Shown here: positions 30,650 through 40,990 of the stretch, in pieces | Numbering within the stretch: the first letter of the stretch is position 1 | Layout of the letters: the number at the start of each line of letters is the position of its first letter | NCBI RefSeq assembly: GCF_002866065.1 | Contig: NZ_LNJZ01000009.1 | Location: 124,001 to 188,000, forward strand | Source: Thiopseudomonas denitrificans | GTDB lineage: Bacteria; Pseudomonadota; Gammaproteobacteria; Pseudomonadales; Pseudomonadaceae | DNA length: 64,000 nucleotides | Direction of reading: 5' to 3' | Notes under the pieces: model-generated | Databases searched by the model: none | Seen by the model: only the letters and a program-made list of their open reading frames with translations | Told to the model about the DNA's origin: nothing | Program-made: the position numbers and the translations under genes

Positions 30650-30664
30650 CAAGCAGCGAAACGC

Positions 30665-32770
30665 TTACGCCTGTTCGGCGCGAGCGGCTTCGACGTCCTT
30701 GATGGACAGCTTGATGCGGCCACGGTTGTCCACGTCCAGTACAACCACGTCGATCATCTCGCCTTCTTTCAGGTAGTCGGTGACTTTTTCCACGCGCTCG
30801 TTGCTGATCATGGAAATGTGCACCAGACCATCCTTGCCAGGCAGGATGTTGACAAAGGCACCGAAGTCAACGATGCGCTCGACCTTGCCGTGGTAGATCT
30901 TGCCGATCTCGGCTTCGGCGGTGATGCTCAGGACGCGCTCGCGTGCGGCTTCGGCATCTTCCTTGGTCTGGCCAAAGATCTTGATGGAACCGTCGTCTTC
31001 GATGTCGATGGAAGCGTTGGTTTCTTCACAGATGGCGCGGATGGTGGCACCGCCTTTGCCGATCACGTCACGGATCTTGTCCGCGTCGATACGCATGGTC
31101 AGCATGGACGGTGCGTTCTCGGAGATCTCGCTGCGTGAGGCCGGCAGGACCTGGTTCATCTGGTCGAGGATGGTGATACGCGCGGCATGAGCCTGCTCCA
31201 GCGCGATTTCCATGATTTCCTCGGTGATGCCTTCGATCTTGATGTCCATCTGCAGCGCGGTGACGCCATTGGCGGTACCGGCTACCTTGAAGTCCATGTC
31301 GCCGAGGTGGTCTTCGTCACCCAGGATGTCGGTCAGAACGGCAAAACGCTCGCCTTCCTTGACCAGACCCATGGCAATACCGGCCACCGGTGCTTTCATC
31401 GGCACACCGGCATCCATCAGCGCCAGGGAGGCACCACAGACGGAAGCCATGGAGCTGGAGCCGTTGGATTCGGTGATCTCGGAAACCACACGCACGGTGT
31501 AGGGGAAATCGTCAACGTTGGGCAGCATGGCAGCAACGCCACGACGGGCCAGACGGCCATGACCAATTTCACGACGGCCGGTGGCACCCATGCGGCCACA
31601 CTCGCCTACGGAGTACGGAGGGAAGTTGTAGTGCAGCATGAAGTGGTCACGCTTCTCGCCTTCCAGGGTATCCAGCAGCTGGGCATCACGGGCGGTGCCG
31701 AGGGTTGCCACAACCAGCGCCTGGGTTTCGCCACGGGTGAACAGGGCAGAACCGTGGGTCTTGTCCAGCACACCGACTTCGATGTTCAGCGGACGCACGG
31801 TCTTGGTGTCACGGCCGTCGATACGCGGCTTGCCGGAGACGATGTTCTCGCGCACGGTGCGGTATTCGATCTCGCCGAAGCAGTCCTTGACTTCCTGGGT
31901 GCATGGACCGGTTTCATCGTTGACCAGCGCAGCAATGGCCTGGTCACGCAGCTCGCCCAGACGGGCGTAACGGTCTTGCTTGATGGTGATGGTGTAGGCC
32001 TTGGAAATTTCCTCACCGAACTGGCCGCTGATGGCGTTCAGCAGCTCGGTGTTTTCGGCAGGGGCCTGCCAGTCCCAGCGTGGCTTGGCAGCCTGGGCGG
32101 CGAATTCCTTGATGGCGTTGATGGCCACCTGGAACTCTTCATGCGCGTACAGCACCGCGCCCAGCATCTGGTCTTCGGTCAGCTCTTTGGCTTCGGATTC
32201 AACCATCAGTACCGCATCTTCGGTACCGGCAACCACCATGTCCAGAGCGGACGCCTGCAGCTGCTCGTAGGTCGGGTTCAGCAGGTAGCCGGATTCGGGG
32301 TGGAAACCAACACGGGCGGCACCGATCGGGCCGTTGAACGGAATGCCGGAAACGGCCAGCGCAGCCGAGGTACCGAGCATCGCGGCGATGTCCGGATCGG
32401 TCTTCTTGCTGGTGGAAATGACAGTACAGATGACCTGTACTTCGTTGTGGAAGCCGTTCGGGAACAGCGGGCGGATCGGACGGTCGATCAGGCGCGAGGT
32501 CAGGGTTTCCTTCTCGGAAGGGCGGGCCTCACGCTTGAAGAAACCACCGGGGATCTTGCCGGCGGCGTAGGTCTTTTCCTGGTAGTGAACGGACAGCGGG
32601 AAGAAGTCCTTGCCCGGATCGGCCTGCTTGGCGCCAACCACGGTCACCAGTACGGTGACGTCGTTGTCCACTTTTACCAGTACGGCACCGGAAGCCTGAC
32701 GCGCAACGCGGCCGGTTTCCAGGGTTACGGTCGACTGACCGAATTGAAATGTCTTGATTACCGGATTCAC
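30665..32770 (-). CDS. pnp: Polyribonucleotide nucleotidyltransferase
   Basis: PNPase degrades RNA phosphorolytically from the 3' end and is a degradosome partner. The 701 residues contain two RNase PH domains (the catalytic one with [19 protein letters not shown]), a KH domain ([15 protein letters not shown] near 565) and an S1 domain ([20 protein letters not shown] near 625). It lies downstream of rpsO, the standard rpsO-pnp arrangement, and is probably cotranscribed by read-through. Confidence 0.97.
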   Translation of the reverse strand: MNPVIKTFQFGQSTVTLETGRVARQASGAVLVKVDNDVTVLVTVVGAKQADPGKDFFPLSVHYQEKTYAAGKIPGGFFKREARPSEKETLTSRLIDRPIRPLFPNGFHNEVQVICTVISTSKKTDPDIAAMLGTSAALAVSGIPFNGPIGAARVGFHPESGYLLNPTYEQLQASALDMVVAGTEDAVLMVESEAKELTEDQMLGAVLYAHEEFQVAINAIKEFAAQAAKPRWDWQAPAENTELLNAISGQFGEEISKAYTITIKQDRYARLGELRDQAIAALVNDETGPCTQEVKDCFGEIEYRTVRENIVSGKPRIDGRDTKTVRPLNIEVGVLDKTHGSALFTRGETQALVVATLGTARDAQLLDTLEGEKRDHFMLHYNFPPYSVGECGRMGATGRREIGHGRLARRGVAAMLPNVDDFPYTVRVVSEITESNGSSSMASVCGASLALMDAGVPMKAPVAGIAMGLVKEGERFAVLTDILGDEDHLGDMDFKVAGTANGVTALQMDIKIEGITEEIMEIALEQAHAARITILDQMNQVLPASRSEISENAPSMLTMRIDADKIRDVIGKGGATIRAICEETNASIDIEDDGSIKIFGQTKEDAEAARERVLSITAEAEIGKIYHGKVERIVDFGAFVNILPGKDGLVHISMISNERVEKVTDYLKEGEMIDVVVLDVDNRGRIKLSIKDVEAARAEQA

Positions 32771-32923
32771 GGTTTATTCCTTCTTTCTTTGTTACCGGGG
32801 GGAACAGTTCAGGTCCGCCGGGCCATGGCCCTTGCGGCTTCGCAGTATTCTTTTATGGAAACTCTGAAAATCAGCCGTGCTGGCACAGATGCTTTTCAGA
32901 GCTTCCACCGGGTAACGGGCAGT

Positions 32924-32991
32924 TAAAAAACAAAAAGCTGGCGGCTGAAGCATCGGGTTTGCACCTGAAACACCCCAGAACACCAGCTTTT
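32924..32991 (-). terminator. rpsO terminator/processing region
   Basis: AAAAGCTGG (32933-32941) and CCAGCTTTT (32983-32991) enclose a 41 base region, with a T-rich run after the stem on the minus strand. It lies between rpsO and pnp, where E. coli has a partial terminator and RNase processing sites. Confidence 0.6.
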
Positions 32992-33010
32992 CGCACTGAA
33001 TTGCGTTCGC

Positions 33011-33280
33011 TTAGCGACGCAGACCCAGACGACCGATCAGGGCAGCATAACGGCCCAGGTCTTTCTTCTTCAGGTAATCCAGCAGCTTGCGGCGCTGGTT
33101 GACCATACGGATCAGGCCACGACGGGAGTGGTGGTCTTTCTTGTTGGTCTTGAAGTGGTCTTGCAGCTTGTTGATGTTGGCGGTCAGCAGGGCAACCTGG
33201 ACTTCGGGTGAACCGGTGTCACCGGCGGCTTGCTGGTAATCGCTAACAATCTGGGCTTTTTCTTCAACGCTAAGTGCCAT
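33011..33280 (-). CDS. rpsO: 30S ribosomal protein S15
   Basis: This 89-residue S15 binds 16S rRNA in the platform of the small subunit. The sequence [16 protein letters not shown] and the [19 protein letters not shown] core are typical. I start it at 33280 where the Met begins the family sequence; five upstream codons in frame belong to the leader. S15 usually represses its own translation through a leader structure. Confidence 0.97.
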   Translation of the reverse strand: MALSVEEKAQIVSDYQQAAGDTGSPEVQVALLTANINKLQDHFKTNKKDHHSRRGLIRMVNQRRKLLDYLKKKDLGRYAALIGRLGLRR

Positions 33281-33406
33281 GTCTGGCTCCTTCAATCATG
33301 GACAGGCCGGGCTGCTCTCGTGGTCACAGTCCCGTGTTTGGGAAATGGAATGACCGCGCCTGCCGACAGCCACCCATGGGTTCCGGTCTGAGCCGGAAAA
33401 ACTTGT

Positions 33407-34327
33407 CTATTGTGACCTAATCAGTCGTCTGGGCGCAACCAGTCCGTCATCGTCGATCTCGGCCACGCCAATAAATTCCTGTGCATGACTGTATACCCGC
33501 ACCAGGCCGCTGGCCGGGGCACCGGGCGCACGCACCGGCTGGCCGTTCTGCCAATAGAAGGTAGTGTGTTCGGTCAGGGTCACAGCGGGCCAGTCCAGCA
33601 GGCCGGCATCACTGGGCAGCAGATGCACGTCCAGCGCCTCACTGCCCTGCTCTTCATGCAGCGCGATCAGCTGATCCAGCGTGATGGATTGCGACAGGTC
33701 AAACGGTCCGGCCTGGGTACGGCGCAGGCCCGCAACATGGGCACCGCAACCCAGCACTGCACCAATGTCTTCGGCCAGCGTGCGAATGTAGGTGCCCTTG
33801 CTACAGCTGACGCGCAGGCGCAGCAGGTCGCCGTCCAGCGACAGCAGGCTCAGCTCGGCAATGTGTACCGGACGCGCCTTGCGCTCGACCACTTCGCCGG
33901 CCCGGGCCAGCTTGTACAGCGGCTGGCCGTCCTGCTTGAGTGCCGAATACATCGGCGGCACCTGCATGATGTCGCCACGGAACTGTGGCAACACCGCTTC
34001 GATCTGCTCCCGCGTGACGCTGACCGGACGGATTTCCACCACCTGGCCCTCGGCATCACCGGTATCGGTGGTCTGGCCGAGCCGGACGTCGGCTTCATAG
34101 ACCTTGTCGGCATCCAGCAGATAGCGGGAAAACTTGGTGGCCTCGCCAAAGCACAGCGGCAGCACGCCTGTGGCCAGCGGGTCCAGACTGCCGGTGTGGC
34201 CGCCCTTGTCAGAATTGAACAGCCAGCGGACCTTTTGCAAGGCGCCGTTGGAGCTGACACCCAGCGGCTTGTCCAGAATCAGGATGCCGCTCACGCTACG
34301 ACGTTTGCGCTTGACCTGCTGACTCAC
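33407..34327 (-). CDS. truB: tRNA pseudouridine(55) synthase
   Basis: TruB forms pseudouridine 55 in the T-arm of tRNAs. The 306-residue protein has the N-terminal [14 protein letters not shown], the catalytic Asp motif [16 protein letters not shown] (Asp about residue 48) and a PUA-like C-terminal region. The start overlaps the rbfA stop as ATGA, in the conserved infB-rbfA-truB-rpsO order. Confidence 0.97.
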   Translation of the reverse strand: MSQQVKRKRRSVSGILILDKPLGVSSNGALQKVRWLFNSDKGGHTGSLDPLATGVLPLCFGEATKFSRYLLDADKVYEADVRLGQTTDTGDAEGQVVEIRPVSVTREQIEAVLPQFRGDIMQVPPMYSALKQDGQPLYKLARAGEVVERKARPVHIAELSLLSLDGDLLRLRVSCSKGTYIRTLAEDIGAVLGCGAHVAGLRRTQAGPFDLSQSITLDQLIALHEEQGSEALDVHLLPSDAGLLDWPAVTLTEHTTFYWQNGQPVRAPGAPASGLVRVYSHAQEFIGVAEIDDDGLVAPRRLIRSQ

Positions 34328-34716
34328 TGGCTGTCCTCATCCGTCTGGTGATGGTTGCGGTCACTGGCGACGGCACGCTCAATCAGTGACGACAGATAAG
34401 CACCACGGCTGACACTCTCGTCATAATAAAAATGCAGCTGCGGTATGCTGCGCACCCTGATCGCCTTGCCCAGCAGCATGCGCAGGTAGCCCGCCGTTTC
34501 GTTGAGCACCTCCAGGTTGCAGTCAATGGTTTCAGCGTCATCACTGTTCATCAGCGTGATGTAGACCTTGGCATGGCCCAGGTCACGGCTGACATCAACA
34601 CCGGTCAGGGTGACGAAGCCCAGGCGCGGATCTTTCACCTCACGCGGAATCAGCACCGCCAGTTCACGCTGGATCTGGTCGCCGACCCGCTGGGCACGGC
34701 TATATTGTTTGCTCAT
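34324..34716 (-). CDS. rbfA: Ribosome-binding factor A
   Basis: This 130-residue KH-fold maturation factor for the 30S subunit (cold-shock, 16S 5' end processing) begins [19 protein letters not shown] and contains the family motif [20 protein letters not shown]. The ATG at 34716 follows GAGGT; the much longer upstream frame has no family match. It overlaps truB by 4 bp. Confidence 0.96.
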   Translation of the reverse strand: MSKQYSRAQRVGDQIQRELAVLIPREVKDPRLGFVTLTGVDVSRDLGHAKVYITLMNSDDAETIDCNLEVLNETAGYLRMLLGKAIRVRSIPQLHFYYDESVSRGAYLSSLIERAVASDRNHHQTDEDSQ

Positions 34717-34752
34717 GATGTTGTACCTCATGCAGCCTTGTATTGAAGCAAC

Positions 34753-34784
34753 AAACGGCACGCCAGACAGGCTGGTCGTGCCGT
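34753..34784 (-). terminator. Stem-loop between infB and rbfA
   Basis: AACGGCACG, CCAG, loop, CTGG, CGTGCCGTT form a near-perfect 13 bp stem (one bulged T) in the 92 bp gap. There is no T run, so it may slow rather than end transcription, or mark an RNA processing site. Confidence 0.5.
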
Positions 34785-34808
34785 TGTCGTATTGCTGGCA
34801 TCTGAAGG

Positions 34809-37316
34809 TCAGAGTGTGCGGGCCACTTCGATCTTCTCGAACACCTCGATCTTGTCGCCGACCTTGACGTCGTTGTAGCTCTTGACGCCGATACCGCACT
34901 CCATGCCGTGACGCACTTCGCTGACGTCGTCCTTGTAGCGGCGCAGGGATTCCAGCTCGCCTTCAAAGATCACCACGTCATCACGCAGTACGCGGATCGG
35001 ACGGCTGCGCAGCACGGTACCCTCAATGACCATACAGCCGGCAATGGCACCAATCTTCGGTGAACGGAAGACATCGCGCACTTCGGCGACACCAATGATC
35101 TGCTCGCGCAGGTCACTGCCGAGCATGCCGGTCAGCGCTTTCTTCACATCCTCGATGATGTCATAGATGATGTTGTAGTAGCGCATTTCGAGGCTTTCGG
35201 TCTCGACGATCTTGCGCGCACCGGCGTCGGCACGCACGTTGAAGCCGAAGATCACCGCATTGGATGCCAGCGCCAGGTTGGCATCGCTCTCGGTGATACC
35301 GCCGACGCCGCCTGCCACCACGCGCACTTCGACCTCGTCGTTGCCCAGCTCGGTAAGCGAGCTTTGCAGGGCTTCGAGGGTACCGCGCACGTCGGCCTTG
35401 ATGACCACGTTGAGCACTTTCTTCTCTTCCTGGCCCATGCTTTCGAAGATGTTCTCCAGCTTGCCGGCGGAAGCGCGGGCCAGCTTGACCTCGCGGAACT
35501 TGCCTTGACGGAACAGGGCGATTTCACGCGCCTTGCGCTCGTCGGCAACCACGGTCATTTCGTCACCGGCTTCAGGGGTACCGTCCAGACCGAGAATTTC
35601 GACCGGAATCGAAGGGCCGGCTTCCTGGATCGGCTTGCCGTTCTCGTCCAGCATGGCACGTACGCGGCCGAAGTTGACGCCGACCAGCACCATGTCGCCC
35701 TGGTGCAGGGTACCGTTCTGAACCAGAATCGATGCAACCGGGCCACGGCCCTTGTCCAGACGGGACTCGATCACCACACCACGGCCGGAGGCGCTCGGAA
35801 TCGCAGTCAGTTCAAGTACTTCAGACTGCAGCAGAACCGCTTCAAGCAGCTCGTCGATACCTGTGCCCTGCTTGGCAGAAACATGCACGAACTGGGTATC
35901 GCCGCCCCACTCTTCGGGGATCACGTCATGCTGGGCCAGATCGTTCTTGATGCGGTCCGGATCGGCCTCGGGCTTGTCGATCTTGTTCACCGCCACGATG
36001 ATCGGAACGCCGGCCGCCTTGGCGTGCTGGATACCCTCGATGGTCTGTGGCATCACACCGTCGTCAGCTGCAACCACCAGAATCACGATGTCGGTGGCCT
36101 TGGCACCACGGGCCCGCATGGCGGTAAACGCAGCGTGACCGGGGGTGTCAAGGAAGGTGATCATGCCGCCTTCGGTTTTCACGTGGTAGGCACCGATGTG
36201 CTGGGTAATGCCGCCAGCTTCGCCAGTGGCCACCTTGGCGCGACGGATGTAGTCGAGCAGAGAGGTCTTGCCGTGGTCAACGTGACCCATGACGGTCACT
36301 ACCGGAGCACGCTGGAAGGATTCACCTTCCATCTTCAGCGACTCGGCCAGTTGCTCTTCAAGGATGTCATCACTGATCAGTTTGACCTTGTGACCCATTT
36401 CTTCGGCCACCAGCATCGCGGTATCCTGGTCCAGCACCTGGTTGATGGTAACCGGGGTGCCCAGTTTGAACATGAACTTGACTACCTCGCCACCCTTGAC
36501 CGACATCTGGGCCGCCAGGTCGGCAACGGTGATGGTCTCGCCGATCTGCACTTCGCGCACGATCGGGCCAGCCGGTGTCTGGAAGCCGTGCTCGTTGCGA
36601 CGCTTGTTGCGGTTGCGACCGCCACGGCCGCGTCTGCCACCGTCCTCGTCACCATCACGCAGGCTGATCTTGCGGCCCTGTGGGCGCTGTGCGGCCGGTT
36701 TGCGATCACGACGATCGTCGTCCTCGCGACGGGTACTGCGGCGCGATTCTTCTTTCTTGCGCTCGGTGCGCTCGGCTGCAGGTTGCTCGACAACCGGAGC
36801 GGCAACAGGTGCAGGGGCAGCTTCCTGCGCCTGGCGGGCCTGTTCCTCGGCTTTTTCACGAGCGGCCTTGGCCTCGGCCTCTTTGGCCAGACGCGCCTGC
36901 TCTACTGCCTCGATGCGACGCTGTTCAGCTTCCTGCACGATGTTGGCAGTCGACTCCTGTACCACCGGCTCGGCCACGGGCGCGGCAGCCGGCTTGGCAA
37001 CGGCCTCCTCGGCGGCGATTTCCTCGGCACTGCGCTTGACGTAGGTACGCTTCTTGCGTACTTCAACGCTGATGGTCTTGCTGCCCGGCGCACGCAGGGT
37101 CGTAGTGGTCTTGCGCTGCAGGGTGATTTTCTTGCCATCACCGGACTTGTCACCCGGTGCTGCGCGCAGGTGGGCCAGCAGCTTCTGCTTTTCCGCATCA
37201 TTGACTGCGTCAGAAGCCTTGGTGTGAGCCAATCCGGCCTCTTTCATCTGCTGCAGCAACAGCTCAACCGGTGTATTAACCGTTTGAGCCAAATCTTTAA
37301 CCGTGACTTGCGTCAT
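34809..37316 (-). CDS. infB: Translation initiation factor IF-2
   Basis: This 835-residue GTPase places initiator tRNA on the 30S subunit. It has N-terminal IF2_N modules ([20 protein letters not shown]), a long charged linker rich in A, E, K and R (about 85-245), the G domain with [12 protein letters not shown] (about 343) and the two beta-barrel domains. The linker composition is normal for the family. The gene lies 28 bp after nusA. Confidence 0.97.
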   Translation of the reverse strand: MTQVTVKDLAQTVNTPVELLLQQMKEAGLAHTKASDAVNDAEKQKLLAHLRAAPGDKSGDGKKITLQRKTTTTLRAPGSKTISVEVRKKRTYVKRSAEEIAAEEAVAKPAAAPVAEPVVQESTANIVQEAEQRRIEAVEQARLAKEAEAKAAREKAEEQARQAQEAAPAPVAAPVVEQPAAERTERKKEESRRSTRREDDDRRDRKPAAQRPQGRKISLRDGDEDGGRRGRGGRNRNKRRNEHGFQTPAGPIVREVQIGETITVADLAAQMSVKGGEVVKFMFKLGTPVTINQVLDQDTAMLVAEEMGHKVKLISDDILEEQLAESLKMEGESFQRAPVVTVMGHVDHGKTSLLDYIRRAKVATGEAGGITQHIGAYHVKTEGGMITFLDTPGHAAFTAMRARGAKATDIVILVVAADDGVMPQTIEGIQHAKAAGVPIIVAVNKIDKPEADPDRIKNDLAQHDVIPEEWGGDTQFVHVSAKQGTGIDELLEAVLLQSEVLELTAIPSASGRGVVIESRLDKGRGPVASILVQNGTLHQGDMVLVGVNFGRVRAMLDENGKPIQEAGPSIPVEILGLDGTPEAGDEMTVVADERKAREIALFRQGKFREVKLARASAGKLENIFESMGQEEKKVLNVVIKADVRGTLEALQSSLTELGNDEVEVRVVAGGVGGITESDANLALASNAVIFGFNVRADAGARKIVETESLEMRYYNIIYDIIEDVKKALTGMLGSDLREQIIGVAEVRDVFRSPKIGAIAGCMVIEGTVLRSRPIRVLRDDVVIFEGELESLRRYKDDVSEVRHGMECGIGVKSYNDVKVGDKIEVFEKIEVARTL

Positions 37317-37344
37317 GTGAACTCCTCCTCAAGCCGCTACGTGC

Positions 37345-38826
37345 TTATTCAAACCAGTGGGCGCGGGCGGCCATGATCAGCTTACCGGCATTTTCTTCAT
37401 CCATGCCTGCAATTTCCAGCAAGTCATCAATGGACTGTTCGGCAAGGTCTTCACGACTTAAAACACCACGGGTGGCCAGCTCGACGGCCAGCTCTTTGGT
37501 CATGCCTTCCAGATCGAGCAAATCCTGCTCCGGCTGGATATCTGCCAGCTTCTTTTCTGTGGCAATGGCACGTGACAGCAGGCGATCCTTGGCCCGGGCA
37601 CGCAGCTCATTGACAATTTCCTCATCGAATCCGTCGATTTCCAGCATTTCTTCCATGGGAACGTAAGCCACTTCGTCCAGCGAGCTGAAGCCCTCTTCAA
37701 TCAGCACCTGGGCCAGCTCTTCATCCACCTCCAGCTCATCGACAAACAGGCGCAAAATATCGCCGGTTTCCTGCTGCTGGCGTGACTGGATGTCAGCTTC
37801 GGTCATCACGTTCAGGGTCCAGCCGGTCAGCTGGGAAGCCAGACGGACGTTCTGGCCGCCACGGCCAATGGCCTGGGCCAGGTTGTCTTCGGCCACGGCA
37901 ATGTCCATCGAGTGGGCATCCTCATCAACAATGATGGCCACCACTTCGGCAGGCGCCATGGCGTTAATGACAAACTGCGCCATGTTTTCGTCCCACAGCA
38001 CAATATCGACACGTTCGCCACCAAGCTCGCCGGTAACCGCTTGCACGCGCGAACCGCGCATGCCGATGCAGGCACCCTGCGGGTCGATGCGCTTGTCCTT
38101 GGAGCGCACGGCAATCTTGGCCCGCGACCCCGGATCACGGGCGGCTGCCATGATCTCGATCAGGCCCTCGGAGATCTCCGGCACCTCGATGCGGAACAGC
38201 TCCATCAGCATTTCCGGTGCAGTACGCGACAGCATCAGTTGCGGGCCACGGTTGTCGGTGCGAATTTCCTTGAGCAGCGCACGAATGCGGGTGCCGACAC
38301 GGAAATTTTCGCGCGGAATGGTTTCCTCGCGTGCCAGCAGGGCCTCGGCGTTGTTGCCCAGGTCAATGATCACGTTGTCGCGGGTGACCTTCTTGACGGT
38401 ACCGGAAATGATGTCGCCCAGCTTGTCGCGATAGGCTTCAACCACCTGCGCACGTTCGGCCTCGCGCACTTTCTGCACGATCACCTGTTTGGCAGTCTGG
38501 GCAGCAATGCGGCCAAATTCAATGGACTCGACCTGCTCCTCAATGGTGTCACCCACCTGCTTGTCGGCATACTGCGCGGGCAGCATGTCAGGGGTGTACT
38601 GGTACGCCGGATCTTCCAGCTCTTCGTCGGTGACCACATGCCAGCGACGGAAGGTGTCGTACTCGCCGGTGTGACGATCAATCTCCACACGCAGCTCGAC
38701 TTCATCTTCGTAGTTCTTTTTGGTTGCAGTTGCCAGAGCCACTTCCAGGGCCTGGAAAATATCTTCCGCAGGAATCCCCTTTTCGTTGGAGACAGACTCA
38801 ACTACCAACAGAATTTCTTTGCTCAT
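37345..38826 (-). CDS. nusA: Transcription termination/antitermination factor NusA
   Basis: This 493-residue NusA binds RNA polymerase and nascent RNA. It has an N-terminal polymerase-binding domain, an S1 domain ([17 protein letters not shown]), two KH domains ([18 protein letters not shown]) and C-terminal acidic repeats as in E. coli, which bind polymerase alpha. The ATG at 38826 follows GAGGCATATA. It is transcribed with rimP and infB. Confidence 0.97.
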   Translation of the reverse strand: MSKEILLVVESVSNEKGIPAEDIFQALEVALATATKKNYEDEVELRVEIDRHTGEYDTFRRWHVVTDEELEDPAYQYTPDMLPAQYADKQVGDTIEEQVESIEFGRIAAQTAKQVIVQKVREAERAQVVEAYRDKLGDIISGTVKKVTRDNVIIDLGNNAEALLAREETIPRENFRVGTRIRALLKEIRTDNRGPQLMLSRTAPEMLMELFRIEVPEISEGLIEIMAAARDPGSRAKIAVRSKDKRIDPQGACIGMRGSRVQAVTGELGGERVDIVLWDENMAQFVINAMAPAEVVAIIVDEDAHSMDIAVAEDNLAQAIGRGGQNVRLASQLTGWTLNVMTEADIQSRQQQETGDILRLFVDELEVDEELAQVLIEEGFSSLDEVAYVPMEEMLEIDGFDEEIVNELRARAKDRLLSRAIATEKKLADIQPEQDLLDLEGMTKELAVELATRGVLSREDLAEQSIDDLLEIAGMDEENAGKLIMAARAHWFE

Positions 38827-38868
38827 TATATGCCTCAATCATGACGGGCTCACAGGGCCCCTGCCCTG

Positions 38869-39324
38869 TCAGTCAAAAACCGGAATTACATTTGCCTTGT
38901 CAATAAACTCGATCGGGAGCAGGTACTCGTACTCATCGACCTGAACCACCACATCCTGTTCTTCCACACCTTTCAGGATGCCCTGGAAGTTGCGGCGCTC
39001 TTCCACCGCGACCCGCATCTTCACCTTGACCCTGTGCCCTGCATAAGCGGCGAACTGCTCCAGGGTAAACAGCTGACGGTCCATGCCGGGAGAAGATACC
39101 TCAAGGGTGTATTCGCCACTGATGGGATCTTCCACATCCAGTACGGCACCTAGCTGACGGCTGACGGCTTCACAATCGTCAACACCAATGCCATTTTCAT
39201 GCTCGATGAATACCCGCAGCACGGAATGCCGGCCCTGGGAAATGAACTCGATACCCCAGCACTGAAACCCCATGGCCTCGATAACCGGAGCCAGGATCGT
39301 CTGCAGTTGTTGCAGCTTGCTCAT
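38869..39324 (-). CDS. rimP: Ribosome maturation factor RimP
   Basis: RimP (151 residues) acts in 30S assembly. The sequence [20 protein letters not shown] and the [18 protein letters not shown] motif near 84-101 identify it. The ATG at 39324 follows GGAGGG. It heads the rimP-nusA-infB operon, preceded by a promoter and structured leader. Confidence 0.95.
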   Translation of the reverse strand: MSKLQQLQTILAPVIEAMGFQCWGIEFISQGRHSVLRVFIEHENGIGVDDCEAVSRQLGAVLDVEDPISGEYTLEVSSPGMDRQLFTLEQFAAYAGHRVKVKMRVAVEERRNFQGILKGVEEQDVVVQVDEYEYLLPIEFIDKANVIPVFD

Positions 39325-39359
39325 CTGCCCTCCACTGTGCTTTTGTGCATTCCGCAAAT

Positions 39360-39380
39360 AAAAAATGGGCGAAACGCCCA
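39360..39380 (-). terminator. Terminator-like hairpin before rimP
   Basis: TGGGCG-TTT-CGCCCA followed by T6 on the minus strand, 36 bp upstream of the rimP start. Confidence 0.65.
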
Positions 39381-39413
39381 CATCCAAAACCGTACTCTCT
39401 GACTACGGCCTAT

Positions 39414-39436
39414 GAAAAAGCCCCTTAAAGGGGCTC
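39414..39436 (-). terminator. Terminator-like hairpin in the rimP leader
   Basis: AGCCCC-TTTAA-GGGGCT with T5 on the minus strand. It lies about 90-110 bases after the promoter start and could end a small RNA. Confidence 0.75.
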
Positions 39437-39525
39437 TGATGAATTCCTGGTCACCTGCCTGGCGTAAAACAACCATTTCAGGCTCCAGGCAATGCCCGGG
39501 ATTTGCCACCCAAGCATAGAAAGCG
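39416..39525 (-). ncRNA. Candidate small RNA or attenuated leader of rimP operon
   Basis: A sigma-70 promoter (minus strand) is followed at about 39525 by a transcript that contains a TGCCTGG...CCAGGCA stem and ends at a T-tailed hairpin, giving about 110 nt. A second terminator hairpin lies beyond, then rimP. No gene-like frame with a ribosome site is convincing. It is either a discrete RNA or a regulated leader; it shows no tRNA cloverleaf (E. coli has a tRNA at this position). Confidence 0.4.
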
Positions 39526-39530
39526 GCGTA

Positions 39531-39559
39531 ATTCTATGCGCTCGCCCCCAAAAAGTCAA
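39531..39559 (-). promoter_or_regulatory. Sigma-70 promoter upstream of rimP
   Basis: TTGACT (39559-39554) and TAGAAT (39536-39531) on the minus strand are separated by exactly 17 bp. They lie between the terminator after tRNA-Leu and the rimP leader. Confidence 0.7.
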
Positions 39560-39615
39560 GCAACCGGCATTTTGCATGGTTATCGGGCGATTCTCCAGCC
39601 GGGCCACCTGAAAAG

Positions 39616-39642
39616 CAAAAGCCCCGACATGCGGGGCTTTTG
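39616..39642. terminator. Bidirectional terminator after tRNA-Leu
   Basis: CAAAAGCCCCG-ACATG-CGGGGCTTTTG, with T run on both strands, 32 bp past the tRNA end. It stops the secG-tRNA transcript before the rimP promoter. Confidence 0.88.
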
Positions 39643-39673
39643 ATGTCTCCTGAGCATTGCTGCACAGGATATA

Positions 39674-39759
39674 TGGTACCGAGGAGGGGACTCGAACCCC
39701 TACAGCCTATGGCCACTACCACCTCAAGGTAGCGTGTCTACCAATTCCACCACCTCGGC
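39674..39759 (-). tRNA. tRNA-Leu(GAG)
   Basis: The minus strand reads GCCGAGG...CCTCGGT-ACCA (acceptor with G-U first pair and encoded CCA). It has the D-loop TGGTAGACACG, the anticodon stem CTACC/GGTAG around loop TTGAGGT (anticodon GAG), the long variable arm expected of tRNA-Leu, and the T arm GGGGTTCGAGTCCCC. It lies 4 bp after secG, probably cotranscribed. Confidence 0.96.
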
Positions 39760-39763
39760 AAAA

Positions 39764-40174
39764 CTAGTCGGCTTGCGGAATGTCTCCGCCAGCCTGCTCC
39801 CCAACCGGAAGGTCAGAGCCTTCAGCAGCCCGAACCTCTTCCAGCTGCGGAATATCACCCTGCGCAGGGCGCGCCACTTCAGTCTTCTGCGCCTGCTGGA
39901 CCTGGATGCTGGGCAGTCCCAGATCATCCACACCCATTGAGCGCTCCTTGGCATAGAAAGCCAGCGCCAGACTGGTGACAAAGAAAACGGCGGCCAGTAT
40001 AGCCGTCATGCGGCTAAAAAAGCTACCAGTTCCTTGCGCACCGAATACGGTTGCAGAAGCACCGGAACCAAAAGAAGCTCCCGCCTCGGCACCCTTGCCT
40101 TGCTGGATCAGAACCAGACCAACCAGCGCAAGCGCCATGACCAGGTGAACGATGATGATTACAGATTCCAGCAT
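39764..40174 (-). CDS. secG: Protein-export membrane protein SecG
   Basis: This small subunit of the SecYEG translocon has 136 residues: two membrane helices (MLESVIIIVHLVMALALVGLV and ILAAVFFVTSLALAFY) flank GASFGSGASATVFGAQGTGSF, and a polar tail follows. The ATG at 40174 begins the family sequence; the frame continues upstream into tpiA. It lies 1 bp after tpiA. Confidence 0.95.
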   Translation of the reverse strand: MLESVIIIVHLVMALALVGLVLIQQGKGAEAGASFGSGASATVFGAQGTGSFFSRMTAILAAVFFVTSLALAFYAKERSMGVDDLGLPSIQVQQAQKTEVARPAQGDIPQLEEVRAAEGSDLPVGEQAGGDIPQAD

Positions 40175-40175
40175 G

Positions 40176-40925
40176 TCAGTTTCCTGCAGCACGACAGATC
40201 GCGCCAAATTCTTCGGCATCCAGCGAGGCTCCGCCTACCAGACCGCCATCAATATCTTCCTGGGCAAACAGCTCAGTGGCGTTATCCGCCTTGACACTGC
40301 CGCCGTATAAAATCCTCAACCCCTGGGCGATGCCTGCACTATGACAGGCAATCACGCCACGCAAGGCCTCATGCACCTGCTGCGCCTGCTCCGGTGTTGC
40401 CGTCAGCCCGGTACCAATGGCCCAGACCGGCTCATACGCCAGAACCGCATCGGCAAAAGCATCAATGCCGGCAACCCGGATCACCGCCTCGACCTGCTCG
40501 GTGACCGTTTCGATCGCCCGGCCCTGCTCGCGCTGCTGCAGGGTCTCACCGACACAAAGTACCGGAACCAGCCCTGCAGACTGGGCAGCAACAAACTTGC
40601 CTGCCACGGTATCGTCGCTTTCACATTGCAGCTCGCGACGTTCGGAATGCCCGACCAGCACCATGCTGCAACCGGCATCTTTCAGCTGGGTCGCCGAAGT
40701 TTCACCGGTCATGGCACCAAAGCCTGCACTCACCGCACAATCCTGGGCACCAACAGCAATACCTTTCAGGGTACTGCCTGCCTGCGCCAGATACAGCATG
40801 CCGGGAAATACCGCGACATCCACATCACCGGGCAACTCCAGGGCAGCCAGAGCGTTCAGCAATACAGATACCTCCTGCATGCTGCCGTTCATCTTCCAGT
40901 TTCCCGCGACCAATGGACGACGCAT
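40176..40925 (-). CDS. tpiA: Triosephosphate isomerase
   Basis: This glycolytic barrel enzyme interconverts dihydroxyacetone phosphate and glyceraldehyde 3-phosphate. Its 249 residues show NWKMNGS (Lys 12), VGHSERRE (His catalytic) and [11 protein letters not shown] (catalytic Glu), with phosphate loop GGSVK. The glmM-tpiA-secG order is common in Pseudomonas. Confidence 0.97.
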   Translation of the reverse strand: MRRPLVAGNWKMNGSMQEVSVLLNALAALELPGDVDVAVFPGMLYLAQAGSTLKGIAVGAQDCAVSAGFGAMTGETSATQLKDAGCSMVLVGHSERRELQCESDDTVAGKFVAAQSAGLVPVLCVGETLQQREQGRAIETVTEQVEAVIRVAGIDAFADAVLAYEPVWAIGTGLTATPEQAQQVHEALRGVIACHSAGIAQGLRILYGGSVKADNATELFAQEDIDGGLVGGASLDAEEFGAICRAAGN

Positions 40926-40990
40926 AATAACTCCCGTGCCTCAAAGTGGGTGCAGATATTACTCAAGCCGTCGCGCGCATGCAAGCAAAA

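Larger units (their letters stand above)
30261..30664. other. metE-pnp intergenic region (404 bp, no gene)
   Basis: This gap contains the metE leader and two MetR-like sites (30311-30354), one dispersed stem-loop repeat (30435-30514) and the pnp terminator (30620-30649). A 195 bp open frame in it spans the repeat and has no coding support. Confidence 0.8.

Noticed and set aside
31187-32926. Plus-strand frame of 579 codons opposite pnp.
   Set aside because: Antisense to a well-supported pnp; GC-rich codons leave it open by chance.
35364-37376. Long plus-strand frame of 670 codons opposite infB.
   Set aside because: It is the shadow of infB; no ribosome site and no domain in the translation.
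39325-39673. tRNA-fMet gene before rimP, as found in E. coli.
   Set aside because: No T-arm sequence or CCA-containing cloverleaf can be drawn in this gap on either strand.
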